This document shows positions 1 to 8,144 of a DNA stretch of 64,000 bases, in pieces. The translations under genes and the position numbers were made by a program. This DNA comes from Ancylothrix sp036704045 (GTDB lineage Bacteria; Cyanobacteriota; Cyanobacteriia; Cyanobacteriales; Oscillatoriaceae): contig DATNQM010000022.1 in assembly GCA_036704045.1 (NCBI GenBank), positions 434,001-498,000 of the forward strand, given 5' to 3'. The first letter of the stretch is position 1. The number at the start of each line of letters is the position of its first letter. The notes under the pieces were generated by a model that made no database searches, was not told the origin of the DNA, and saw only the letters and a list, made by a program, of their open reading frames with translations.

Positions 1-165
1 GGGTTTATTGGTGCTGTAGTCTTTTTGGCTCAGTTAGCAGCCGGTCGAGACGTTGCCACAGCTTTACCTAACTTTGCCTTGCAAGTGGGCGTAGTGGCCA
101 CGATGGTTTGGCTGTTTCGCATTGACCGGCCCAAGTCTAACCCTGGTTCTAACTCAAAACGCTGA
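1..165 (+). CDS. 3' end of a membrane protein gene (partial)
   Basis: The last 54 codons of a gene that starts before the window and ends in TGA at 163-165. The translation has one hydrophobic stretch (FIGAVVFLAQLAAG), a short polar turn (RDVATALPN) and a second hydrophobic helix (LQVGVVATMVWLF), then a basic Ser/Pro/Asn tail. It looks like the end of a small integral membrane protein with a soluble C-terminal tail. I do not recognise the family. A strong hairpin terminator lies about 160 bp downstream on the same strand. Confidence 0.6.
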   Translation, partial: GFIGAVVFLAQLAAGRDVATALPNFALQVGVVATMVWLFRIDRPKSNPGSNSKR

Positions 166-321
166 TAAAACTTTACAAATCCTGATATTCAGCAAAGAAA
201 ATAAAGAAATTATTAGGAAATTCAACTTTTTTTGATGGCTCTGCCAAAATAGAAACATAAGATTTCAAATAGGGTCAGCCGATATAAAGACCCTAAATTT
301 AAAAAAATGTTTGATAAATTC

Positions 322-360
322 AAAGCGCCAACTTCTAGCGATAGGAAGATGGCGCTTTTT
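322..360 (+). terminator. Intrinsic terminator, possibly bidirectional
   Basis: Inverted repeat AAAGCGCCA (322-330) and TGGCGCTTT (350-358), extended inside by CTTC (332-335) and GAAG (345-348), with a T-run ending at 360. It can end the gene stopping at 165. It also lies downstream of the leftward gene ending at 444, so it may serve both. Confidence 0.75.
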
Positions 361-443
361 AAATTTCTACAAAATAGGGTTGACAAATCAGCGTGCTTGT
401 GCTAAGGTGCTATCCGAATTGAAGTAAAAAATGAGAATCGAGT

Positions 444-668
444 TTAATAAGCTAAAGTTTCCAAAGTTTCGCGCAAATAGCGGCGCACTTGGGAGTCTAA
501 GTTAATTTGGCAGACATCGCTATCAAACTTATGTTCATTTTGCCACCGCTGAAAGCCAGAACTCAAGGCAATGGCTTGCTTAAGGCCATCCCAAATGTTC
601 TCGTCGGTTGTAGGTAAACTTGTTTCTAGCGTGGCATCAGGCAACAGGTCAAAGGAAGATTTGGCCAT
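444..668 (-). CDS. Small conserved cyanobacterial protein, unknown function
   Basis: A 74-residue soluble protein starting MAKSSFDLLP and ending RRYLRETLETLAY. The reading frame extends upstream to 764, but the added 32 residues (hydrophobic, FF-rich) do not look like part of the protein, and the ATG at 666-668 gives a compact acidic-then-basic protein. The C-terminal half (GFQRWQNEHKF, then INLDSQVRRYLRETLETL) looks helical and has the feel of a conserved family; I recall similar small cyanobacterial proteins of unknown function but cannot name one. No motif gives a role. Its neighbours do not suggest one either. Confidence 0.6.
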   Translation of the reverse strand: MAKSSFDLLPDATLETSLPTTDENIWDGLKQAIALSSGFQRWQNEHKFDSDVCQINLDSQVRRYLRETLETLAY

Positions 669-998
669 ATACATCTCACTGATTGAAAAAAAGTCTGACA
701 CTTTGAGGATAACCACAAAGTACAGTTGCCATGACCCCCGACAGATAAAGCCTGCGGAAGCCATATATGGGCATTTAATATATTGTACTGACTAAAGTTT
801 TTTATGGGTGAAAGTTAGTAGTATTTTTAGATTGTTTTATGGCTTGGAACCATTGGTTTTTGGAGGGTTCAGCATCATTTTTTCTAAGTCTGCTATTTTT
901 AGGATCAGCCAAATTTTTAGTTTAAAAAAAACTTATTTTTTTTCAAAAAAAAGTAGTCGTTGATACTAATCTTCAATAATTTTATATTTAATTTCTTT
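669..998. other. A/T-rich intergenic region
   Basis: AT-rich stretch holding the upstream region of the small leftward gene and the downstream region of the membrane-protein gene ending at 999. It has several A- and T-runs around 920-955 but no clean GC hairpin. I see no convincing gene. Confidence 0.5.
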
Positions 999-1664
999 TC
1001 AGGAAGAGGCCGGTGTTTCTGGAGGAGTGGTGGGCGGTTCTTTTACTACAGAGGCCGGTGTTTGTTTTGAGACACTAGTTGTTAAAGGGGGTAAAACACT
1101 GCGTAATTGGAAGCCAAAAATCGTGAAATCCCTGCGGATCAGATCGGCTGGATAGGGTTCAGTAGCGGCAAAAGTATCATCCTTTGTTAACATCAACCTG
1201 GCCACATTAACCGGCAACAGCAAAAACAAATTACACCCCAAAAAAGCCAACGCCGCCACCAGTAAACCTAGCAAACGCACTTGGGGAAATGGAGTTGCCA
1301 AAGCAGCCACTGGAGCCCATTGGTAGAGGAACCACAGAGGAACAAGCAATAGAGCAGCCGCAACCGCAGCCAAAACTCGCTGATCCCTAGTTTTAAGCAA
1401 ACTCAATAAACGACGCTGATCCAGAGTAAGCCGGTCAGGGTTTGTCGCTACAAACAAAGCACCAAAAATATAAAAAGGGCGAAACCATTGCATTGCCAAA
1501 ACCGGCCCAGTACCGGCCAACGCAATCAGCAAAACTTCCAAACTCGGAGGAAGCAAAGGTGTACCTACAGCCAGCCCAAGCAAGCAAACCAGCACACAAA
1601 GAGGAATGGCAAAAAAGCCAGCCAAATGAATCCACAAAAAAGGTTCAGTCCAAAAAGAACGCAT
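999..1664 (-). CDS. Low-complexity-tail membrane protein
   Basis: A 221-residue integral membrane protein: hydrophobic segments near residues 10-35, 42-72, 95-115 and 128-155, then a soluble tail rich in Pro, Thr, Ser and Val that ends PPTTPPETPASS. This architecture, placed directly after infB, matches the cyanobacterial family annotated as low-complexity tail membrane protein; its biochemical role is unknown. ATG start at 1662-1664 (MRSFWTEPF). It is 116 bp downstream of infB on the same strand and probably the last gene of the rimP-nusA-ylxR-infB transcript. Family assignment is by recall of sequence type and context. Confidence 0.85.
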   Translation of the reverse strand: MRSFWTEPFLWIHLAGFFAIPLCVLVCLLGLAVGTPLLPPSLEVLLIALAGTGPVLAMQWFRPFYIFGALFVATNPDRLTLDQRRLLSLLKTRDQRVLAAVAAALLLVPLWFLYQWAPVAALATPFPQVRLLGLLVAALAFLGCNLFLLLPVNVARLMLTKDDTFAATEPYPADLIRRDFTIFGFQLRSVLPPLTTSVSKQTPASVVKEPPTTPPETPASS

Positions 1665-1780
1665 GAATCACTAAGCAACTTAGAAAAAAGAGAACTAGGA
1701 AAAAGCTAAAAATTTCCACACCAGAGAAAAAGGGACAGGGGGCACCGATTCCAGCCCCCTGTCAAAAGTCTCCAACCGCC

Positions 1781-4700
1781 TTAATTCGGCGAAAGAGTGC
1801 GGCGTTTCGTCACCATACGGAAGGCTTCAATAATGTCACCTTCAACCCATGACTGAAACTTGTCAAGGCTAATACCGCATTCAAAGCCAGCATTAACTTC
1901 CTTAACATCCTCTTTAACCCGCCGTAGCGAATCAAGGACACCTTCATAAACCACATTGTTATTGCGGCGTATCCGCACCTTACAGTTACGGATAATCTTG
2001 CCAGAAAGGACATAACAACCAGCCACAGCACCTTTGCTGATGGGGAATACAGCCCGGACTTCCACAGTCCCCAGCGCTTCTTCCACCAATTCAGGCTCAA
2101 GTAAACCTTCCATAGCGCCTTGAATATCATCAAGGAGGTTATAGATAATGTTGTAATCCCGCACATCCACCCCAAGCTCATCAGCAGCTTGACGAGCACC
2201 AGAGGCAAAAGTGGTATTAAAACCAACAATTACAGCCCCAGAAGCCGCTGCCAAATCCACATCAGTTTCTGTGATTTCCCCAGGGGCTGATAGCAGAACC
2301 CGAACTTGGACTTCATTTTGAGGTAACTGTTGTAGAGAACCCAAAATTGCCTCCACCGAGCCTTGGACATCGGCTTTAAGGATAAGATTGAGTTCCTTAA
2401 GTTCGCCTTCCTTGGCTTGTTGAGAAAGGGCACTAAGAGTCACACGACGAGAAGACATAGCCTGCTGCAAGCGAGATTGACGATTGGCGTCAAAGCGGGC
2501 ATCAGCAACAGCACGGGCTTCTTTTTCGTTTTGGAAGACCTCAAACTCATCACCGGCGGCCGGTACTTCACTAAGGCCCAAAACTTCCACTGCAAAAGAA
2601 GGAGAAGCGGCTTCAACACGGCAAGCTCGGTCATCGATCATGGCCCGGACTTTACCCATCGTGGAACCAGCCACCAAGATATCACCGACGCGGAGGCTAC
2701 CATTTTGAACGAGTAGAGTTGCCACCGGCCCGCGAGCCTTATCAAGGTGAGCTTCAATAACTGTTCCCTTAGCCGGGCGATCTGGGTTAGCTTGAAGTTC
2801 TTGGACTTCAGCCACCAGAAGGATCATTTCTAAGAGGGTATCGAGGTTTTCGCCTTTAATGGCACTCACCGGCACCATAATGGTATCGCCGCCCCATTCC
2901 TCAGCCAAGAGACCATATTCGGTAAGTTCTTGTTTAACGCGGTCTGGGTTAGCGCCTTCTTTATCAATTTTGTTGATGGCGACCACAATAGGCACTTCGG
3001 CTGCTTTAGCATGACCAATGGCCTCTATGGTTTGGGGACGAACGCCGTCATCAGCAGCTACCACAAGAATTGCAATATCTGTAACTCGTGCGCCCCTTGC
3101 CCGCATAGCAGTAAACGCTTCGTGGCCAGGGGTATCAAGGAAGACCACTTGTTGCATGGTGCCTTGGTGTTCCACATCCACATGATACGCGCCGATATGC
3201 TGCGTAATCCCACCGGCTTCGCCAGCGGCGACTTTTGCTTTCCGAATTGTATCTAGTAGAGTAGTTTTGCCGTGATCGACGTGACCCATAACTGTGACCA
3301 CCGGCGGACGGAGGTGGAGATTTTTTTCTTCAGCCCCTACCATTTGGGTAGACTTACGAGCCTCTGACTCTTCAGTGCCGGTTTCTACTTCGGTGCCTAA
3401 TTCTTGGGCAACGACTGTAGCAGTTTCTTGGTCTAAAGTTTGGGTTACATTAACCGCCATGCCTTTGAAGAACAAGGTTTTAACGATTTCGGTTTCAGCA
3501 ACTCCCAAAAGGTTTGCTAATTCTCGAACGTTAATGCTGCCAGAGAGAACAATTTTTTCAGGACGTTGCGGCTTGCCTTGTTGCTCTCGGCCTTTTTGGC
3601 CTCGGTTGTTTTTACTGTTAGCAGCATCTCCGACTGCGGCTGTTTTTTTGGCTTTGCTGGGTGCTGCTGCCGTTGAAATAGCCGGTTTTGCTCGCATCGG
3701 TGCTTTTTGTTTGGCCGGTCGGGCGATAGAAAGACTTACTTGGACTGTTTCTGGTAAATCTTCCAAGTCGCCATCAAGATCATCATCTTCTTCTTCGATA
3801 GGTTTGGTACGTCGTTTTGCCTTAGTACCGGCCTTGCCTTTATCAGAAAAATCTTCTACTACTTCTTCTTCAGCCTCGCGTTTTTTGCCTTTTTTGGCTT
3901 GTCGTGGCGGGTTAGGCCGTACCAACAAAGCTACTTCGCTTTCATTACCTTCGCCGTCTTCTGAACTGTCTGAACCTTTTGATTTTTGGTCTGCTTCAGC
4001 CCCTGGTGCATTTGGACGAATTAGCTGGGGTCTTGGCATTATTGGTTCGCCCGGAGTGTTCCCGCCTGGTGAGGAACTACGCGACCGGGGGGCGCCGCCA
4101 TCGCCTGTCGGACGAACGGCTATGCGTCTGGGCTTATCTGCGTTGCCGGTTCCTGTTGCAGGTGACGGTGCTGCTGGTTGCTGACTTACTTTTTCTGTTA
4201 CTTCAATGGCCGCTACTTCTTCAGGGCCATCAGATTTTTGACGCTTAAGTACCGGCCTTAATCCCGTTGAGGAGGGTTCTTTTGAATTACTTGGTCTTAC
4301 CGGTGGCGATGTCAGTTTGGGGCGTTCGCCGCCGCCTCCTGCCATTTCCCGTGTTTGTCTGGATGCTTTTGGTGGTGTAGTTGATTCTGGCGGTGTAGCA
4401 ATTGTTTTTGCCGCCTCAACGTTTTGGTTGTAGCTTTCACTTGTACTAGCGGCCAACTCTTCTGAGACCGATATGGCCTCGGCTGACTCCCCGTTGGGAG
4501 CCTCACTAGCTTCACTTTGATCTTGTCTTGAGGGCCGGTTCAGCATTTTTGGCTTTTCTGGTTGCTGTACCCGTTGTGACGTGGATGCTGTGGGGGAAAC
4601 TAATACTTGAGAAAAGTTCGATCCGCTTTCTGTTCTCGTTGTTTGTTCTATTGTCATAGCAGAGGGGGTTTGGGCTGGGCGCGGGCTGTGGGTGCGGATC

Positions 4701-4990
4701 TCCAAAATTTCTTGTTTTTTGCGCTCGCTAGGGCGTTCACCAGAACTTTCTCCGTGATGCTCAGAGCGAGGCTTGTTTGGTTGTCTGGCTGCCACCGACT
4801 TGTTTAAGTCGGGGTGAGGCACTGGGTGTTTCTCTGCGTGAGCCCTTATCCGCTCCGCCTCCGCTTCTGTAATTGTACTGCTATGGCTTTTAAATGCTAT
4901 GTTCAAGTGTTCGCAAAATGCCAAGATGTCTTTGTTATCCAAATTCAATTCCCGTGATAAATCGTAAATTCTAACTTTGCCGTTGTTCAT
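1781..4990 (-). CDS. infB: Translation initiation factor IF-2
   Basis: GTPase that brings initiator tRNA to the 30S subunit and promotes 50S joining. 1,069 residues. Order: IF2_N winged domain at 1-50 (KVRIYDLSRELNLDNKDIL), a very long Pro/Ala/Lys/Glu-rich linker to about 470, a second IF2_N-type domain at about 475-530 (SINVRELANLLGVAETEIV), the G domain from about 560 (P-loop GHVDHGKT near 569-576, DTPGHE, NKID), then the beta-barrel and C-terminal fMet-tRNA-binding domains ending RRTLSPN. The start is the ATG at 4988-4990, preceded by GAGGGAGAAG; an in-frame TTG five codons upstream overlaps that ribosome site and is unlikely. The long linker is usual for cyanobacterial IF-2. Fourth gene of the rimP operon. 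Confidence 0.98.
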   Translation of the reverse strand: MNNGKVRIYDLSRELNLDNKDILAFCEHLNIAFKSHSSTITEAEAERIRAHAEKHPVPHPDLNKSVAARQPNKPRSEHHGESSGERPSERKKQEILEIRTHSPRPAQTPSAMTIEQTTRTESGSNFSQVLVSPTASTSQRVQQPEKPKMLNRPSRQDQSEASEAPNGESAEAISVSEELAASTSESYNQNVEAAKTIATPPESTTPPKASRQTREMAGGGGERPKLTSPPVRPSNSKEPSSTGLRPVLKRQKSDGPEEVAAIEVTEKVSQQPAAPSPATGTGNADKPRRIAVRPTGDGGAPRSRSSSPGGNTPGEPIMPRPQLIRPNAPGAEADQKSKGSDSSEDGEGNESEVALLVRPNPPRQAKKGKKREAEEEVVEDFSDKGKAGTKAKRRTKPIEEEDDDLDGDLEDLPETVQVSLSIARPAKQKAPMRAKPAISTAAAPSKAKKTAAVGDAANSKNNRGQKGREQQGKPQRPEKIVLSGSINVRELANLLGVAETEIVKTLFFKGMAVNVTQTLDQETATVVAQELGTEVETGTEESEARKSTQMVGAEEKNLHLRPPVVTVMGHVDHGKTTLLDTIRKAKVAAGEAGGITQHIGAYHVDVEHQGTMQQVVFLDTPGHEAFTAMRARGARVTDIAILVVAADDGVRPQTIEAIGHAKAAEVPIVVAINKIDKEGANPDRVKQELTEYGLLAEEWGGDTIMVPVSAIKGENLDTLLEMILLVAEVQELQANPDRPAKGTVIEAHLDKARGPVATLLVQNGSLRVGDILVAGSTMGKVRAMIDDRACRVEAASPSFAVEVLGLSEVPAAGDEFEVFQNEKEARAVADARFDANRQSRLQQAMSSRRVTLSALSQQAKEGELKELNLILKADVQGSVEAILGSLQQLPQNEVQVRVLLSAPGEITETDVDLAAASGAVIVGFNTTFASGARQAADELGVDVRDYNIIYNLLDDIQGAMEGLLEPELVEEALGTVEVRAVFPISKGAVAGCYVLSGKIIRNCKVRIRRNNNVVYEGVLDSLRRVKEDVKEVNAGFECGISLDKFQSWVEGDIIEAFRMVTKRRTLSPN

Positions 4991-5342
4991 CCACTTCTCC
5001 CTCAAACAATCCGACCGATTTTCAAGCCAGGTGACCTACTGCCGACAAGCGACTGCCAGAAAAATTTTTCTGTGCGTTTAGCTTTCCAATAAAGTAGAGC
5101 GCATAAACAGCGCTTTTTGGATGATTGGAGAGTTAAAAACTGCGCTTCGCAGTTTGCTTGAGGCTTGCATCCCCCACAAGCGGGCCACGACTGTCCTTTT
5201 TGAGACGCTTTGCAACGTTCCTAATCTAATCTTGCACCAATCTTTTCGGATTTGGGCTGAGATATTAGGTGATTAGGGGTCTGTGTCTGCTGATTCAAGG
5301 GTAGCGTATCGCTCTGCAAGCTTATGCCCTTTTTGGGGCTTA
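4991..5342 (-). other. ylxR-infB intergenic region / infB leader
   Basis: A 350-bp spacer, unusually long for genes that belong to one translation operon. It contains the hairpin described at 5132-5155 and a weak GCCC/GGGC stem right after the ylxR stop. No coding signal was seen. It may hold an extra infB promoter. Confidence 0.5.
5132..5155 (-). terminator. Hairpin with U-run inside the infB leader
   Basis: Read on the - strand: AAACTGCG, loop AAG, CGCAGTTT followed by TTAA, giving an 8-bp stem (5148-5155 with 5137-5144) and a five-base U-run. It resembles a short intrinsic terminator lying between ylxR and infB, about 140 bp before the infB start. Stem stability is modest. Confidence 0.45.
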
Positions 5343-5645
5343 TTACTTGCTCAGCACTGGTGGGGGACTTGCAGATCCCTGAAGGTCAGGCTCCTGCTTT
5401 GCGGACAAACGCTGCGATAAGCTTTGGTAAATTTCGCTTGGGACGTTTGCTTTGAGCGTTCGTCCCAGTCGATTTTTCTTTTGGGCTGCTTTGAGGCAAC
5501 TTAAAAGAGGGCAAAGATAGGCTGAACGCCCTTCACCCTGGTCTAATTGTACCTGATGGGAAGGATAGACTCGGACAATTCGCCAGAATTCTTTTTTATC
5601 GGCAATTCGCCGGCAGCTTACACAACAGCGCAGGTTTGGTTTCAT
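5343..5645 (-). CDS. ylxR: YlxR family RNA-binding protein (DUF448)
   Basis: A 100-residue basic protein that starts MKPNLRCCVSCRR, the diagnostic opening of YlxR (a CVSCR motif close to the N-terminus), followed by FWRIVRV and GRSAYLCPLLSCLKAAQKK, which correspond to the conserved GRGAYLC...C...A..K signature. The family binds RNA and is encoded between nusA and infB in many bacteria, exactly as here; it has been implicated in nucleoid/transcription and RNase P-related functions in other organisms, not settled in cyanobacteria. Start chosen at ATG 5643-5645; an in-frame TTG 12 codons upstream adds an unconserved KKSK-rich leader. Confidence 0.9.
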   Translation of the reverse strand: MKPNLRCCVSCRRIADKKEFWRIVRVYPSHQVQLDQGEGRSAYLCPLLSCLKAAQKKNRLGRTLKANVPSEIYQSLSQRLSAKQEPDLQGSASPPPVLSK

Positions 5646-5895
5646 CCGCTTGGATTTTTTTCTAGTTGGCTCTTTTAACAAAAGCTTTGGGGTTGCTAGG
5701 ATGGTTTGGCCGGCGCTGTATTGGCTGCTTTTTTCTCTTCTCGCCTTTTAAATTTTTTTGACGAAAGAATCATCCAAGCGACAAGCTAAACTGAAAAATT
5801 TTTTTTCAATGTCTCTTCTCAAATGGTATGACATTTCAGCACTGCCGGTGCGCCGCTGAAGTAAAACAGTCTAATTTTTAGCAGCCCTTTTTTGT

Positions 5896-7140
5896 CTAGT
5901 AAGCTTGTTCGGCAACGTCATAGGGGTCTTCTTCTAAGAATTCTTCCTCTTCTTCGGCGTTTTGATAGGCGCTTTCTTGAACGGCCGCAAATTTCAGGGT
6001 TTCGGCTTCGTAATCGTATTTGGCTGTGTCTTTGATGTCTATTTTCCAGCCGGTTAAGCGTGCGGCAAGTCGGACGTTTTGGCCTTCTTTTCCGATGGCT
6101 AAACTTAGTTGATCTTCGGATACCAAAACATGAGCTTGCCGGCCTTCGGAAGCGACTAGGCGTACTTCGTCTACTCTGGCTGGGCTGAGGGCGTTGGCAA
6201 TATAGGTGGATGGATCTGGCGACCAGCGGATGACATCTATTTTTTCGCCGCGTAGTTCGTTAACTACGACTTGAATTCGTGAACCCCGTGCGCCAATACA
6301 AGCTCCTACGGGATCAACATCTCTTTCTAAGGTGTCTACAGCGATTTTAGTTCTTGGTCCCACATGACGTCCAGGGGGGTTTGCTTCTCTGGCGACGGCG
6401 ACAATTCTTACTACTTCGTCTTCAATTTCTGGCACTTCGTTGGCAAATAAATAAACCACTAGCCCAGCATCTGCTCTCGATACAATCAATTGCGGCCCGC
6501 GTTGTGGCCCATCAATGACTTTTTTGAGCAAAATTTTAAAGGTGGCGTTGGCTCGGTAGTTATCGTTTGGTAGTTGTTCTCTTTTTGGCAGTTCGGCTTC
6601 AACTTCGGGCTGGCCAAAACTGCTACTAACGGCCATAATTACCGATTGTCTTTCAAAGCGCAGGACTCTTGCCTGCAATACGGTTCCTTCTAAATCTTGA
6701 AATTCCTCTTGAATTAATTTGCGTTGTTGATCTCGGAGTTTTTGGGCCAAAACTTGTTTAGTTTGGATGGCTGCCATGCGTCCAAAGTCTCCCTGATCGG
6801 GGGTGACATCTAATACAACGGTGTCGCCCAGTTCAGCTTCATCGGCAACTTCTTGGACTTCTTTTAAAGAAATTTCGTGATCTGGGTTGCTTACTTGTTC
6901 GACAATTGTTTTTGTTGAAAGTATGCGAAACCCTTCTTCTTCTACATCTAGGTCTACTTCAAAGTTATCAAAGTAATTTTCATCAAAATGCCCATCCAGG
7001 CGTTGAGTACGTCGGTAGCGTTCGTAACCTTTGAGTAATGCTTCTCTCAAGGCTGCTTGGACGGCGTGCTTGGGTAAACTGCGTTCTTTACTAATATTTT
7101 CAATGAGGTCTTTTAGACCTTTTAAGGCCACCATTGACAT
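5896..7140 (-). CDS. nusA: Transcription termination/antitermination protein NusA
   Basis: Binds RNA polymerase and nascent RNA to modulate pausing, termination and antitermination. 414 residues: N-terminal RNAP-binding domain (about 1-130), S1 domain (about 140-205), KH1 and KH2 (about 215-365; GACIGARGSRIQ and LAIGKEGQNVRLAARL are the two GxxG loops), and a short acidic tail (EEEEEFLEEDPYDVAEQAY). It lacks the extra acidic repeats of the E. coli protein, as is usual in cyanobacteria. The ATG at 7138-7140 has AAAGGAGAG nine bases upstream; a second ATG two codons later is less well placed. 118 bp downstream of rimP. Confidence 0.97.
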   Translation of the reverse strand: MSMVALKGLKDLIENISKERSLPKHAVQAALREALLKGYERYRRTQRLDGHFDENYFDNFEVDLDVEEEGFRILSTKTIVEQVSNPDHEISLKEVQEVADEAELGDTVVLDVTPDQGDFGRMAAIQTKQVLAQKLRDQQRKLIQEEFQDLEGTVLQARVLRFERQSVIMAVSSSFGQPEVEAELPKREQLPNDNYRANATFKILLKKVIDGPQRGPQLIVSRADAGLVVYLFANEVPEIEDEVVRIVAVAREANPPGRHVGPRTKIAVDTLERDVDPVGACIGARGSRIQVVVNELRGEKIDVIRWSPDPSTYIANALSPARVDEVRLVASEGRQAHVLVSEDQLSLAIGKEGQNVRLAARLTGWKIDIKDTAKYDYEAETLKFAAVQESAYQNAEEEEEFLEEDPYDVAEQAY

Positions 7141-7258
7141 AAGCTTCTTCTCTCCTTTACAACTGCTTTGTGTGAAATGAATTGTTTTTATTGAGAGGAA
7201 ATTAGCTTGTTATAACTATTTCCCCCTCAATGTTTTGGGCTTTGGATGTTGCCAAACC

Positions 7259-7720
7259 CTACTCGTCGCTGACGAGTTGAACTTTGATAACCAATTGACG
7301 TGGTATAGCTTGGATGCGTCCTTTTTGATTTAAGTAAACGGCTGTTTCATCTCGCCGAATTAATTTACCTGTCAATTCTTTGTGACCGGCTTGCGGATCT
7401 GATGTTGAAACCGTGACTGGAAATCCTTTGAAGGATATAAACTCTCTGTCGCTGGTAAGAATAGGTGATATCCCTGGACTTGATATTTCAAGAACGTAGG
7501 CATCGCCTATGATTTGTTCGGCATCTAAGCTGGCTTCTAAAATTCGGCTAAAATGCTCACAATCATTGAGACTTGTATCGTCTTTGGTGTTACGAATGTC
7601 TACTCTCAAAACCGGCGGATTGTGGTTGGTGTGAAAAACGGCAGCCACCACTTCTAAACCGAGTGGTTCGGCTAGGGGGGTGGCGAGGGCTAGGATTTGG
7701 GGTATCAGAGGATGGGTCAT
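7259..7720 (-). CDS. rimP: Ribosome maturation factor RimP
   Basis: Assists 30S subunit maturation. 153 residues with the RimP N-terminal alpha/beta domain (LEVVAAVFHTNHNPPVLRV, then the conserved SLNDCEHFSRILEASLD) and ISSPGISPILTSDREFISF leading into the C-terminal SH3-like domain (GHKELTGKLIRRDETAVYL). ATG at 7718-7720; there is no clear Shine-Dalgarno. First gene of the rimP-nusA-ylxR-infB operon. An intrinsic terminator ends only 14 bases upstream of this ATG, so the transcript must read through it (see 7735-7760). Confidence 0.95.
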   Translation of the reverse strand: MTHPLIPQILALATPLAEPLGLEVVAAVFHTNHNPPVLRVDIRNTKDDTSLNDCEHFSRILEASLDAEQIIGDAYVLEISSPGISPILTSDREFISFKGFPVTVSTSDPQAGHKELTGKLIRRDETAVYLNQKGRIQAIPRQLVIKVQLVSDE

Positions 7721-7734
7721 CGGAGTAGTTGAAC

Positions 7735-7760
7735 AAAAAAAAGTGGGCCAAATCCCACTT
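7735..7760 (-). terminator. Intrinsic terminator just before rimP (candidate attenuator)
   Basis: On the - strand AAGTGGG, loop ATTTGG, CCCACTT, then a run of eight U (two shared with the stem), ending at 7735. The rimP ATG follows after 14 bases, which leaves no room for a promoter. It therefore either attenuates the operon or ends an independent leader RNA. Confidence 0.75.
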
Positions 7761-8144
7761 CACTTAACTAAATCTGGATTGTGGCTTTTTATAACCAAAA
7801 TCCAGAATGTTTAACGCTAAGGGGTTTTCCCCTTGTTAACACTGGGGGCCGGCAGCCAATCTCCACCGGACATCGGCACGCTACATGGCCCCTACGAGGT
7901 TTTTGTGTCAATTGCTTTGCATAGTTGCCGCAATCGGTCTGGGGGCTGAGGGCTGAGACCGGCAGCACTTTGACATAAAGCTTGACACAGTAGCATTTTT
8001 ATGCTAATAAAAACTTTTTGCGAGCAGTTTTTTGTTCGCTCTTTTCTCAGTGTATCGCATTTGGGAAGAGATGGGGGGAGTGTTTAGCAGAGAGTTTATA
8101 CTTTGTGCTTGAAACTAAAAGCCTATAAAAAATGATAGATAGGG
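7761..8144 (-). other. Structured leader region upstream of rimP
   Basis: About 380 bp with no gene but many nested inverted repeats when read leftward. CGGTCT/AGACCG surrounds a CAGCCCTCAGCCC repeat (near 7935-7960). GGGGCC/GGCCCC lies at 7845-7892. AAGGGG-AAAA-CCCCTT is flanked by GTTAAC and GTTAAAC (near 7810-7842). CTGGATT/AATCCAG encloses TGG/CCA (near 7772-7806). The terminator at 7735-7760 follows. I matched it by eye against no known riboswitch consensus. Likely the 5' leader of the rimP operon. Confidence 0.5.
7982..8010 (+). promoter_or_regulatory. Consensus-like sigma70 promoter pointing right
   Basis: TTGACA at 7982-7987, a 17-base spacer and TAATAA at 8005-8010: an almost ideal housekeeping promoter. 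It points away from rimP and into the 3' end of the leftward gene 8145-9626, so a transcript from it would be antisense to that gene or a small RNA. No rightward gene follows. Confidence 0.5.

Noticed and set aside
307..405. 32-codon + strand frame starting MFDKFKAPTSS
   Set aside because: It spans the terminator hairpin at 322-360 and has no ribosome site.
571..795. 74-codon + strand frame opposite the small gene at 444-668
   Set aside because: The leftward frame reads as a conserved-type protein; this one does not, and it runs into AT-rich DNA.
3294..4184. Long + strand open frame (296 codons) opposite infB
   Set aside because: It is antisense to the Pro/Ala/Lys-rich linker of IF-2, whose biased composition removes stops on the other strand. 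No family resemblance and no ribosome site.
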